The notes under the pieces: model-generated | Told to the model about the DNA's origin: nothing | The model's database searches: none | Seen by the model: the letters and a program-made list of their open reading frames with translations, nothing else | Position numbers and translations under genes: made by a program | Shown: positions 17,663 to 25,524 of the stretch, piece by piece | Position numbering within the stretch: position 1 is the first letter of the stretch | How the letters are laid out: each line of letters opens with the position of its first letter | Origin: Micromonospora sp. NBC_01796 | GTDB taxonomy: Bacteria; Actinomycetota; Actinomycetes; Mycobacteriales; Micromonosporaceae | NCBI RefSeq assembly: GCF_035917455.1 | Contig: NZ_CP109078.1 | Location: 3,782,001 to 3,846,000 of the forward strand | Reading direction: 5' to 3' | DNA length: 64,000 bases

Positions 17663-18652
17663 TCAGTCGGTGCGGTCGGACGGAATTCCGGCCGGGGGCT
17701 CGTTGCGTGGCGCGGGCACCGGGGCTGCCGGATGGCCCGCCGGTGCCGCCACCGGTGGACCCGCCCGCCCCCGACGGTCGCGCCGGACCAGCCAGATCAC
17801 CACCCACGCCGGTACGCCGACCGCGATCAGCCACGGCAGCAACGCGCCGAACACGACCAGCACCACCCGCACCGTGCCGAGCAGCGCCTCCCAGCCGCCG
17901 CGCAGCCCGTCGAGGAAGCCGTCCGCCTCCTCTTCCTCCTCCACCACCACGGCCTCCGGCCCGACCAGCCGTACGGTGATGGTGGAGAGTGCGGTCAGGT
18001 CGCCCAGCCGGCGCTGCCGGGCCTGGAGCGCGACCAGGTCGGCCTCCCGCTTGGCCAGCTCGCTCTCCAGCATCACCAGGTCGGTCAGGGACTTGGCCTG
18101 TGCCAGCAGCCGCCGCCCGCTCTCCACCCGGGCCTGCTGGGTGCTGATCCGCGCGGCCAGGTCGAGGGTCTCCTCGGTCACGTCCTCGGTCTTGATCTCA
18201 CGCCGTTCCTGGCGGCCGAGCTCGGCCAGGGCGTCGACCACCGAGCCGAACCGGTCCGCCGGCACCCGCAGGGTCAGCGACGCCTCGGCGTCACCGGTGA
18301 CGCTGGTCCGCTGGTCGCCACCGACAAAACCGCCGGCACCGGTCGCGATCGTGACCGCGTCCGCGGCGGCCCGCTCGACCTCCTTGACCCGGACCGTCAT
18401 CGAGCCGGTGTAGACGATCGACCGCTGGTCCACCCGCAGGTTCGTCGGCACCTCCGCGCCCGGCTTCGTCTCCGCGGCGCCGTCCTGCTGCAAGCCCGGT
18501 TCCCGGGCGGCGTCCGCCCCGGCCGGCTGGGCGGCGCCCGAGGTGCTCGCACTGTCATCCGACCCGGCGGTGCATCCCGTCAGGACCAGTACGGCGATCA
18601 GCCCCACCGTGCCCAGGAGCCCGCCCCATCGTCCTCGCGTCCTATCGCGCAT
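17663..18652 (-). CDS. DUF4349 domain-containing lipoprotein
   Basis: This 329-aa protein starts MRDRTRGRWGGLLGTVG and has a lipobox VLTGC near residue 28, so it is an exported lipoprotein. The body is the DUF4349 domain: RSIVYTGSMTVRVKEVE, a coiled-coil stretch (residues about 165-220) and TALSTITVRL. A membrane segment with VVLVVFGALLPWLIAVGVP follows and the tail is Pro/Ala-rich and cytoplasmic. GGAGG six bases upstream supports the ATG at 18652. The function of the family is unknown; it resembles envelope anchor proteins. Confidence 0.9.
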   Translation of the reverse strand: MRDRTRGRWGGLLGTVGLIAVLVLTGCTAGSDDSASTSGAAQPAGADAAREPGLQQDGAAETKPGAEVPTNLRVDQRSIVYTGSMTVRVKEVERAAADAVTIATGAGGFVGGDQRTSVTGDAEASLTLRVPADRFGSVVDALAELGRQERREIKTEDVTEETLDLAARISTQQARVESGRRLLAQAKSLTDLVMLESELAKREADLVALQARQRRLGDLTALSTITVRLVGPEAVVVEEEEEADGFLDGLRGGWEALLGTVRVVLVVFGALLPWLIAVGVPAWVVIWLVRRDRRGRAGPPVAAPAGHPAAPVPAPRNEPPAGIPSDRTD

Positions 18653-18870
18653 GAGTCCTCCGAATGTCATTTCCCCGTTGCGGGTGTTGCTCAGACGCGA
18701 GGCGGTCGCGCCCCGGTTCCGGCAGACTGCGCTGGGGGACATCACGATTCGGTTGTCGAGGAGTCACGATGCGGTGCACCGGTTACGAGCATCCGGTTAT
18801 ATCGTCCGAACTGGACGCAGCCGGATGGTCCAGCCCCAGGTGAACCCGCTCGGAGCGCGGGGCGGGGTCC

Positions 18871-19860
18871 ATGTCCGTTGATCTCGTGGAGCGGCTCTAC
18901 ACCGCTCCACCGGACGGGTTTGTCGTCGCCCGTACCGAGGCGATCGCCGCGGCGCGGGCAGCCGGCGACGAGGCCACCGCCCGGCAGATCGCCAAGCTGC
19001 GCAAGCCGACCGTCGCGGCCTGGATGGTGAACCTGCTCGCCATCCGCCGCCCCGACCTCGTCGCCGACCTCGTCGAACTGGCCGGCGAGCTGCGTACCGC
19101 CCAGCGGGAACTGCGCGGGCCGCAACTGCGCGAACTCTCCGCCCAGCGGCGCACCACGGTCTCCGCCCTGGTGGCGCAGGCGCGGGCGCTGGCGACCGAG
19201 GCCGACAGCCGGCTGGCGGCGGGCAAGCTGCCGCTGGCCGAGGTGGAGGCGACCCTCCAGGCCGCGCTCGCCGACCTCGACGTCGCCGAACAGGTACGGT
19301 CCGGCCGGCTGGTCCGGGCCGCCAGCTACGCCGGATTCGGCGAGGTCCCCCGACCACAGCTACGCCTGGTGGCCGGAGGACCGGAACTGTCCCTACCGGT
19401 GCCGGGAACCCGCGCCGGCAAACCGTCGGCCGGTACTGGTGCCGGTGGCGGTCGCGGTGACGGGAGCGGCGGCGGGGGAGAGGGGCAGGGCGGGGAACGG
19501 TCGGGTGCCGGGCGGGACGCAACCGAGTTGTCAGCGGCCGAGCGGGCCGCCGAGAAGCGGGCGGCGGCAGAGCGGGCCAACCTGCGCCGGACGCTGGCCC
19601 GGGAGCTGGCGAACGCCCGTACCGAACAGCGGCGGGCGGAGACGGACCTGGACCGGGCCACGGCGGCGGAACGGGACGGCGCCGCCGCCCTGGCCGACGC
19701 GGAACGGGCCCTGGCCGAGGCGGAACGTCGGCGGGCCGGGGCTGAGCAGGAGGTCAGCCGACGCAAGCTGGCCCGGAAGACGGCCGAGCGGGCCGCAGCC
19801 GCCGCCCGGCGCCGCACCGGGGACGTCGAGGCGGCGGTCGAGGCGCTCGATGCCGAGTAG
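18871..19860 (+). CDS. Conserved actinobacterial coiled-coil protein of unknown function
   Basis: This 329-aa protein has two parts. The N-terminal 170 residues are helical (LVERLYTAPPDGFVVARTEA, LRKPTVAAWMVNLLA, PRPQLRLVAGG). The C-terminal half is a Gly/Ser-rich linker followed by about 120 residues of Ala/Glu/Arg heptad-like coiled coil. There is no membrane segment. I recognise the N-terminal pattern as common in actinobacterial genomes but know no function. Confidence 0.8.
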   Translation: MSVDLVERLYTAPPDGFVVARTEAIAAARAAGDEATARQIAKLRKPTVAAWMVNLLAIRRPDLVADLVELAGELRTAQRELRGPQLRELSAQRRTTVSALVAQARALATEADSRLAAGKLPLAEVEATLQAALADLDVAEQVRSGRLVRAASYAGFGEVPRPQLRLVAGGPELSLPVPGTRAGKPSAGTGAGGGRGDGSGGGGEGQGGERSGAGRDATELSAAERAAEKRAAAERANLRRTLARELANARTEQRRAETDLDRATAAERDGAAALADAERALAEAERRRAGAEQEVSRRKLARKTAERAAAAARRRTGDVEAAVEALDAE

Positions 19861-19941
19861 GGTGCCCGCAGACCGGGGGAACGAACAAGCTCGATCAACG
19901 GCCGACCGACCGGTACGCCGGATCGCGGGAAGGGTGACCAG

Positions 19942-20676
19942 TTGACCCCTGAACAGGCCGCCGCGGCGGCCGGACCGAGCATCACGGCACTGGTCGGCGC
20001 GTTCGGCGAAAGCCCGCAGACGCAACACCGTGCCCGCGTGTTCGGCCTGTCCGGCTGGGCGTTCCAGGTCGCCGGGCGCGGCGGGGTGCTCGGCGACGTG
20101 GCCGCCGAGACGGTGGCCGCCACACTCGGCTTCCTCGCCCCGGACGCGGTCGCCGAGGGCTGGGAGGCCGCCCGCCGGGTGGCCCGGCCGACCGAGGTCG
20201 CGGCGAGCAACCTCGCCGAATGCTGCCGCTGGGGTACGGAACGCCTGCACGGGTTCCCCAAGCTGGACCGGCTGGTCGAGTTGACCTCCCGGGTGGTCGA
20301 GGACGCCGACGCGACCGGGATGCCGCTGTTCGCGGCGTGGCGGGCGGTGCCGCCCCCGGTCCACGACCCGGCCGGCCGGATGGCGGTGCTGCTGTACCTG
20401 CTGCGGGAGCACTACAGCGCCGCCCACCTGATCGCCGTACGGGTCGCCGGGCTGACCCCGCTGGAGGCGATCCTGGCCGGGCCGGACGGCGAGGCGGGTG
20501 CGCTGGCCAACGGCTGGCAGCCGCCGTACCCGCAGGTCGCCTCGCTGATCCGGCGCCGGCTCTGGGCGGACGCGGTCACCGACAAGCTCGCCGCGACCGG
20601 GTTCCGCAACCTGCGCGGCACCGAACGGATCGAACTGGTCGACCTGCTCGGCAGCCTGCGTACCGGCCTGACCTGA
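19942..20676 (+). CDS. SCO6745 family protein
   Basis: This 244-aa helical protein starts at a TTG (MTPEQAAAAAG) with a purine-rich GGGAAGGG site upstream; no ATG or GTG in frame fits. Features typical of the SCO6745 family include HRARVFGLSGWAFQVAGRGG, RMAVLLYLLREHYSAAHLIA and a late SLIRRRLWADAVTDKLA. The family is widespread in actinomycetes and has a winged-helix-like fold, but its function is not established. Confidence 0.85.
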   Translation: MTPEQAAAAAGPSITALVGAFGESPQTQHRARVFGLSGWAFQVAGRGGVLGDVAAETVAATLGFLAPDAVAEGWEAARRVARPTEVAASNLAECCRWGTERLHGFPKLDRLVELTSRVVEDADATGMPLFAAWRAVPPPVHDPAGRMAVLLYLLREHYSAAHLIAVRVAGLTPLEAILAGPDGEAGALANGWQPPYPQVASLIRRRLWADAVTDKLAATGFRNLRGTERIELVDLLGSLRTGLT

Positions 20677-20702
20677 CCCGTCGGTCTTCGTGTGGCCGGG
20701 GG

Positions 20703-21158
20703 TCAGGTGGTGGCGGTGCCGGTCGGGCGGGCGCGCAGTTCGGCGACGTAGTCGTCCGGGGCGCCGGCCTTCTCGGCCGCGTTGGCGATCTCGGAGAGGT
20801 ACCAGGCGGTGGGCAGGCCGCCCTCGTACCCGGCGAAGACGTAGACCCAGGCGGTGACCTCGCCGTCCAGGGTCACCACCCGTACGTGCAGCTTGCGGTA
20901 GGTCTCCGCGATCACCCCCTCGACCTCGTCGAGTTGGGCAGCATCCCAGGGATGCACGTCGTAGATCGCGACGAAGACGCGATCGCCGGGAGATTCGACG
21001 ATGGTGGTGACCGCACCCTCCCAACCGATCACCCCCTCACCGGCGAAGGTGAGGCGCCAGCCTTCCAGCCAGCCGGTGCCGATCATGGGCGAATGCGGAC
21101 AGTAGGCACGCATCCGGGCAGGATCGAGGTTTGAGCCGTACGCGGCGTAGTGACGCAC
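20703..21158 (-). CDS. Gamma-glutamylcyclotransferase-like protein
   Basis: This 151-aa protein has the GGCT fold signature YAAYGSNLDPARM at residues 4-16, where the YGSN loop binds the glutamyl group. The catalytic glutamate lies in LDEVEGV near residue 80. Enzymes of this type act on gamma-glutamyl peptides or amines and release 5-oxoproline. The exact substrate is unknown. It stands divergent from the flavoprotein gene, with about 106 bases between their starts. Confidence 0.88.
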   Translation of the reverse strand: MRHYAAYGSNLDPARMRAYCPHSPMIGTGWLEGWRLTFAGEGVIGWEGAVTTIVESPGDRVFVAIYDVHPWDAAQLDEVEGVIAETYRKLHVRVVTLDGEVTAWVYVFAGYEGGLPTAWYLSEIANAAEKAGAPDDYVAELRARPTGTATT

Positions 21159-21264
21159 GGCGATGACGATAGCCCGGCGGACGGGTGGTGGAGAATACGA
21201 CCGTGCGTGTCGGACGGGTTGGGGAGAAGAAAGTCACTGTGAGCGTCAACGAAGGGCAAGTTCT

Positions 21265-22668
21265 GTGAGCCGTATCGTGATCATCGGCGGGGGGCCGGCC
21301 GGTTACGAGGCCGCGCTGGTAGCGGCCCAGTTGGACGCGGACGTCACCGTCATCGAGGCCGAGGGGGCCGGCGGGGCCTGCGTGCTCTCCGACTGCGTCC
21401 CGTCCAAGACCTTCATCGCCAGCTCGGACGTGGTCACCGGGTACCGGGACACGGAGGAGTTCGGGGTGCACTCGGACGGTCTGGAGGCGGTCACGGTCGA
21501 CGCCGAGGCCGTGTACGGGCGGGTCAAGCGCCTCGCGCTGGCCCAGTCGGCGGACATCCACGCCAAACTCATCAAAGCGGGCGTCACCTTCATCGCCGGT
21601 CGGGCCCGGCTCGGTGAGGACACGCTCGGTCACACCCACCGGGTGCTCGTCACCCCGACCGGTGGTGACTCCGAGTACCCGGTTGACGCCTCCACGGTAC
21701 TGATCGCCACCGGGGCCACGCCCCGGGTGCTGCCGACCGCCGTACCGGACGGGGAACGGATCCTGACCTGGCGGCAGGTGTACGACCTGGACGAACTCCC
21801 CGAGGACCTGATCGTGATCGGGTCCGGGGTGACCGGGGCCGAGTTCGCCAGCGCCTACCTGGCGATGGGGGTCCGGGTGACCCTCGTCTCCAGCCGGGAC
21901 CGGGTGATGCCGCACGAGGACGCCGACGCCGCCGCCGCGATCGAGCAGGTGTTCCGGGCCCGGGGCATGACCATCCTGAACAACTCCCGCGCCAACGGCG
22001 TACGGCGTACCGCCGACGGGGTCGTGGTGGAACTCTCCGACGGTCGTACGATCACCGGCTCGCACGCCCTGATGGCGGTCGGCTCGATCCCCGACACCGC
22101 CACCCTCGGCCTGCCCGAGTACGGCGTCGCGGTCTCCCCGGGCGGGTACGTCACCACCGACCGGGTGTCCCGGACGAACGTCCCGGGCATCTACGCCGCC
22201 GGGGACTGCACCGGGGTCCTGCCGCTGGCGAGCGTCGCCGCGATGCAGGGCCGGATCGCGATGTGGCACGCGCTCGGCGAGGCGGTCCAGCCGCTGCGGC
22301 TGCGTACGGTCGCGGCGAACGTCTTCACCGATCCGGAGTTGGCCACCGTCGGGGTGTCGCAGGACGAGGTGGACTCCGGGCGTACCCCGGCCCGGCAGGT
22401 GATGCTGCCGCTGGCCGGCAACGCGCGGGCCAAGATGGCCGACCTCTCCGACGGCTTCGTGAAGCTGTTCTGCCGGCCGGCCAGTGGTCAGGTGATCGGC
22501 GGTGTGGTGGTCTCACCGAAGGCCAGCGAGCTGATCCTGCCGATCACGCTCGCGGTGGAGAACAACCTGACCGTGGACCAGTTGGCCCACACGATCACGA
22601 TCTACCCGTCGCTGTCCGGCTCGGTCACCGAGGCGGCGCGTCAGCTGATGCTGCACGGGTCGGAGTGA
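21265..22668 (+). CDS. NAD(P)H-quinone dehydrogenase / LpdA-type flavoprotein disulfide reductase
   Basis: This 467-aa FAD protein starts at GTG 21265 (MSRIVIIGGGPAGYEAA), the FAD-binding GxGxxG. The active-site region GGACVLSDCVPSKTF gives Cys39 and Cys44 in a CxxxxC arrangement. The NAD(P) domain reads LIVIGSGVTGAEFASAYLAM, a second FAD contact reads GIYAAGDCTG, and the C-terminal dimerisation domain reads NLTVDQLAHTITIYPS. The mycobacterial LpdA quinone reductase lacks the first cysteine, so this protein keeps a potential disulfide site. Upstream in-frame codons back to 21163 do not resemble the family. Confidence 0.88.
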   Translation: MSRIVIIGGGPAGYEAALVAAQLDADVTVIEAEGAGGACVLSDCVPSKTFIASSDVVTGYRDTEEFGVHSDGLEAVTVDAEAVYGRVKRLALAQSADIHAKLIKAGVTFIAGRARLGEDTLGHTHRVLVTPTGGDSEYPVDASTVLIATGATPRVLPTAVPDGERILTWRQVYDLDELPEDLIVIGSGVTGAEFASAYLAMGVRVTLVSSRDRVMPHEDADAAAAIEQVFRARGMTILNNSRANGVRRTADGVVVELSDGRTITGSHALMAVGSIPDTATLGLPEYGVAVSPGGYVTTDRVSRTNVPGIYAAGDCTGVLPLASVAAMQGRIAMWHALGEAVQPLRLRTVAANVFTDPELATVGVSQDEVDSGRTPARQVMLPLAGNARAKMADLSDGFVKLFCRPASGQVIGGVVVSPKASELILPITLAVENNLTVDQLAHTITIYPSLSGSVTEAARQLMLHGSE

Positions 22669-23374
22669 TCCCGGAGGCTGCCAGCGCCGGCTCCGGCGTT
22701 GGCAGCTCCGTCGGGGTCCGCCCGGTGGTCAGGGTCAGCGCCCAGCCGGCGGCGGCGAAGCCGGCCGCGGCCACCAGGGCCACCGTGGCCAGCCGCCACA
22801 CCGAGTCCGTGAGCGCGGCGCCGCCGAGGTGGCCGACCAGGGCGCCGTAGGCGGCCCAGCCGAGCGCGGCCAGCGCGTCGTAGACGAGGAAGCGCTTGTA
22901 CGGGTAACGGACCCGACCGGCGTTGAAGCAGGCGATCATGCGTCCGCCCGGTACGAAGCGGCAGAGCAGGATGACCAGCGGTCCGGGTTGCCGCAGTGCG
23001 CGGGTGAAGCGTCCGGCGGCCTGCCTGGACCGGGAGCTGTTCGCCCGCTCGCCCTGCTCGTCGGCGTTCCCGGCCCGGCTCCGTGCGCTGCGCCAGCCGC
23101 TGAGCAGCCGTCCCGCCCCGGTTCGGCCGAGCAGGTAACAGGCGGTGTCGCCGCAGAACACACCGAGCGTGCCGACGCCGATGGTGAGCGCCAGGTTCAG
23201 GTTGCCGTAGATGGTCAGGGCACCGCCGGTGATCATCACTACCTGGGTCGGTACCACCGGCACGAAGGCGTCCACGACGAGGAGGCCGAACAGCGCCAGG
23301 TACGCCGACGTGGGGGACGCGACGTTGGTGAGAAGTTCGAGCACTCGGGTCACCTCGACGCGATCGGCCGCCAT
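22625..23374 (-). CDS. DedA/VTT domain membrane protein
   Basis: This 249-aa protein has four to five membrane segments. It has VVDAFVPVVPTQVVMITGGA, GDTACYLLGRTGAGRL and the family motif region VILLCRFVPGGRMIACFNAG, which carries the conserved arginines. DedA family proteins are lipid scramblase/transporter-like proteins linked to undecaprenyl phosphate recycling and proton balance. Its last 44 bases overlap the end of the convergent flavoprotein gene. Confidence 0.92.
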   Translation of the reverse strand: MAADRVEVTRVLELLTNVASPTSAYLALFGLLVVDAFVPVVPTQVVMITGGALTIYGNLNLALTIGVGTLGVFCGDTACYLLGRTGAGRLLSGWRSARSRAGNADEQGERANSSRSRQAAGRFTRALRQPGPLVILLCRFVPGGRMIACFNAGRVRYPYKRFLVYDALAALGWAAYGALVGHLGGAALTDSVWRLATVALVAAAGFAAAGWALTLTTGRTPTELPTPEPALAASGITPTRAASADAPPR

Positions 23375-23623
23375 GGTCTCCGTCGAGCCTGAACCGGCGC
23401 TCTCCGCCGCTGTACACAGGCCCGACCAGTGGTGATACCGGCCACGCTACGGCCACCGGCCGCGGAACGGGGTGTGATATTGCCGGTGTCGCGCCCGTGG
23501 CGTTCGTGTTGCGCCTGGGTGCGGTTCGCGGGACCCCGGCAAACCGGGCTGTCGGCGTACCGTGGGTAGGGCGCGACCCGCCACCTCAGGTCCCCCCGTT
23601 CCTGACGGTTACGGCTAGCCATC

Positions 23624-23654
23624 GGGCCGCCGGCGGGTCCCGCGCCGGCGGCCC
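23624..23654. terminator. Perfect 12-bp hairpin in the 321-base gap before the DedA gene
   Basis: The arms GGGCCGCCGGCG (23624-23635) and CGCCGGCGGCCC (23643-23654) are exact complements around a 7-base loop. It sits 42 bases downstream of the small minus-strand membrane gene and probably ends its transcript. Apart from it, the gap 23375-23695 shows no ORF or clear promoter that I can support. Confidence 0.65.
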
Positions 23655-23695
23655 ACCACTGTGCTTCGGGCGCGGGTCGGACCGCCGGGCACCGG

Positions 23696-23971
23696 TCAGG
23701 TCACGGGTTGGGTCACCGGTTGGGCGTCGTTGCCCGGTGCCGAGGCCAGCCAGGGCAGGAACCGACGCAGCCACTGGTCCACGCCCGGAACGGCCAGGAT
23801 CCGGGTGATCACGCCAGCCACGACGATGAGCTGGGCAACCGCGGGTACGGTGTCCAGCCCGGCGGTCGCGGCCACGGTGGGAACCAGGGACAGGGCGCCG
23901 ACGAGGGCGGCGAGGATGGTCCGGGCGGTAGCCCGCCAGGGGTGCCGGGTCTGGGTGGTGGTGGGGGTCAT
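23696..23971 (-). CDS. Small two-helix membrane protein (holin-like in layout)
   Basis: This 91-aa protein starts at an ATG with a GGAGG site 6 bases upstream. It has a basic N terminus (TRHPWRATARTILAAL), two hydrophobic segments (about residues 18-38 and 43-60), a helix with WLRRFLPWLA and a tail ending in two TQPVT-like repeats. The layout resembles small holin-like proteins of actinophages, but no lysis or phage genes adjoin it and the family is not certain. Confidence 0.65.
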   Translation of the reverse strand: MTPTTTQTRHPWRATARTILAALVGALSLVPTVAATAGLDTVPAVAQLIVVAGVITRILAVPGVDQWLRRFLPWLASAPGNDAQPVTQPVT

Positions 23972-24516
23972 GAGGTGCCTCCAGGGGTCTGCGGGGTTCG
24001 GTGGAGCTGCCATTGATCGCGAAGCAGCGGGCTGTGGGGTCCGACTACTCCGGATGCCACTGCATTGCGGTGGTCCGGCCCAGCTGATCAGGGTGGATAT
24101 CCTGCTCAACCAATTTGAGGTGGGGTAGGTGCGCATATGTCGGGAACCTGATTGATCGGTACCTATTGGGTCAAGGTTGCGGTGTTTGTGTCGATGGGAG
24201 GGGCAGCTCAGGCAAGGTCGTGATGCCGACAGAAGGTTGGACTTCGTTCCATCGCGCGTCCCTTGCTTCAACTCCTGTTGGGAGAGTTCGAACGTCTTGG
24301 CTGCGGGCTGGCGACCTCGGTCGATGTTGACGAACGTGAATAATCATCGATTCTTCTTCGCGTTGTGCGAGGAAGTGAATTCGTCGCATTCGGCGATGGT
24401 CTTGTAGCTCCCCGCATATCGTCAGCCTCGTGGCTATTGGATTCGGGAGTGACCCTTCCTACGATGGAGGCGACCAACCAGGTACCACCCCTCGCCAACC
24501 TGGAAGGCGCCAGATC
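23972..24516. other. Lower-GC intergenic region upstream of the two-gene module
   Basis: This 545-base stretch is clearly less GC-rich than its surroundings and contains no ORF with convincing codon use. It holds a TTGACG hexamer near 24325, and a short hairpin CCAGGT...ACCTGG at 24478-24503 just before the ribosome site of the next gene. The changed composition suggests acquired DNA. No repeats or integrase were seen. Confidence 0.4.
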
Positions 24517-24717
24517 ATGACTAATCCCGCCGTTATAGAAAGTCCCGACGTCGAAGTGGTTCCGCTGACGAACTCCGAGTGGCGTGAGGCCACCGAACGG
24601 GGTCTGCGTCGCCTCGGTCTGACCTACGACCAACTGGCCGCTGAGGCTGAGAGCCGGGACTTCTCGTCGAACGAGGCAAGGAAGCTGTGGATGGCAATCG
24701 GTGGCCGGCGCCCCTGA
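24517..24717 (+). CDS. Small protein of unknown function, first gene of a two-gene module
   Basis: This 66-aa protein begins MTNPAVIESPDVEVVPLTNS after a GGAAGG ribosome site. Its second half (LRRLGLTYDQLAAEAESRDF, then ARKLWMAIGG) is helical. I do not recognise the family. Its last 17 bases overlap the start of the next gene, so the two are translationally coupled. The small-upstream, larger-downstream arrangement resembles toxin-antitoxin pairs, but neither partner shows a known toxin or DNA-binding motif. Confidence 0.65.
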   Translation: MTNPAVIESPDVEVVPLTNSEWREATERGLRRLGLTYDQLAAEAESRDFSSNEARKLWMAIGGRRP

Positions 24718-25417
24718 CCTAGGGAAGCAGGCGCGCAAGTTCGCCGAGACGCTGTCGGAGTTGCTCAACCGCACCGTCTGCGACAACGCAAAGGTCGTGG
24801 CGGTGCTGCATGCGAACGAGGAAGTGGTCGTGGGTACCCTCCTCAATCGTCAAGAGCTTCTTAGCGAACCCGTGCGCATGCGTTCCCGTGCCCGTTTCTC
24901 AAGGATCTGGCTCGATCTGAGCTGCAGGTTGTTTCTGAACGAAGAGGGCTACCTCACCGTCCGGACCTCCTACTGCGGTATCTACCTGGGCCCGGAGCAT
25001 GAACACACGCTTCTGCACTACGACTACGAGCGAGACAAGGAGATCTACACGGAGGCTCATGTGCAGGTCGATGCCCGCCATGAGTCGCTGGAACAGCTTC
25101 TGCGTGAGTTGGGCCTGCGAGACAGACTCCGCAAGCTCCATCTACCGGTCGGTGGCCGGCGGTTTTGACCGGCGCTCGAGGATCTGCTGGAGTGTCTGAT
25201 CGTCGAGGGCCTGGTCGAGCCGAAGGGCGGCTGGCAGAAGGTGTTGAACGAGGAGCGCGAGGTCTTCCGCCGTAAGCAGGTGGCGGCAGTGGTTCGCTCG
25301 CACCCGGATACCGCGATCGAGACGCTCGAACGCCTCGGCTACGAGGTCACCGAACCTGGACATGTATCCGCAGTAAGGGCAAAGCTCAACAAGCTGAAGC
25401 CTCGGCGGTCGCGGTAG
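24701..25417 (+). pseudogene. Unrecognised protein interrupted by an in-frame TGA
   Basis: The first ORF (GTG 24701 to TGA 25166-25168) encodes 155 aa including LGKQARKFAETLSELLNRTV and GYLTVRTSYCGIYLGPEHEH, ending GGRRF. After the TGA the same frame continues uninterrupted as PALEDLLECLIVEGLVEPKG, then QKVLNEEREVFRRKQVAAVV, to a TAG at 25415-25417. This continuation has coding-like codon use and no start codon near its beginning. CGA (Arg) to TGA is a single transition, so the ancestral protein was probably about 238 aa. The family is unknown to me. A sequencing error or read-through cannot be excluded. Confidence 0.65.
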
Positions 25418-25524
25418 GGATCTCCGCCCGCATCGTGGCGCTGACCTGCTTCCCCGGCAGGTAAGGGCGAACTGTCGAGTTCCGTCGTTACGTGGGCGCA
25501 ACGAGATCGGCGTAGCGTCAGGAC

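Noticed and set aside
23696-23971. The small membrane protein as proof of a prophage
   Set aside because: No integrase, lysin, structural genes or attachment repeats are nearby, so the holin-like layout alone is not enough.
24270-24310. A GTTCGAAC sequence that resembles a tRNA T loop
   Set aside because: The flanking bases do not form the T stem, and no acceptor or anticodon stem surrounds it. No other tRNA was seen in the window.
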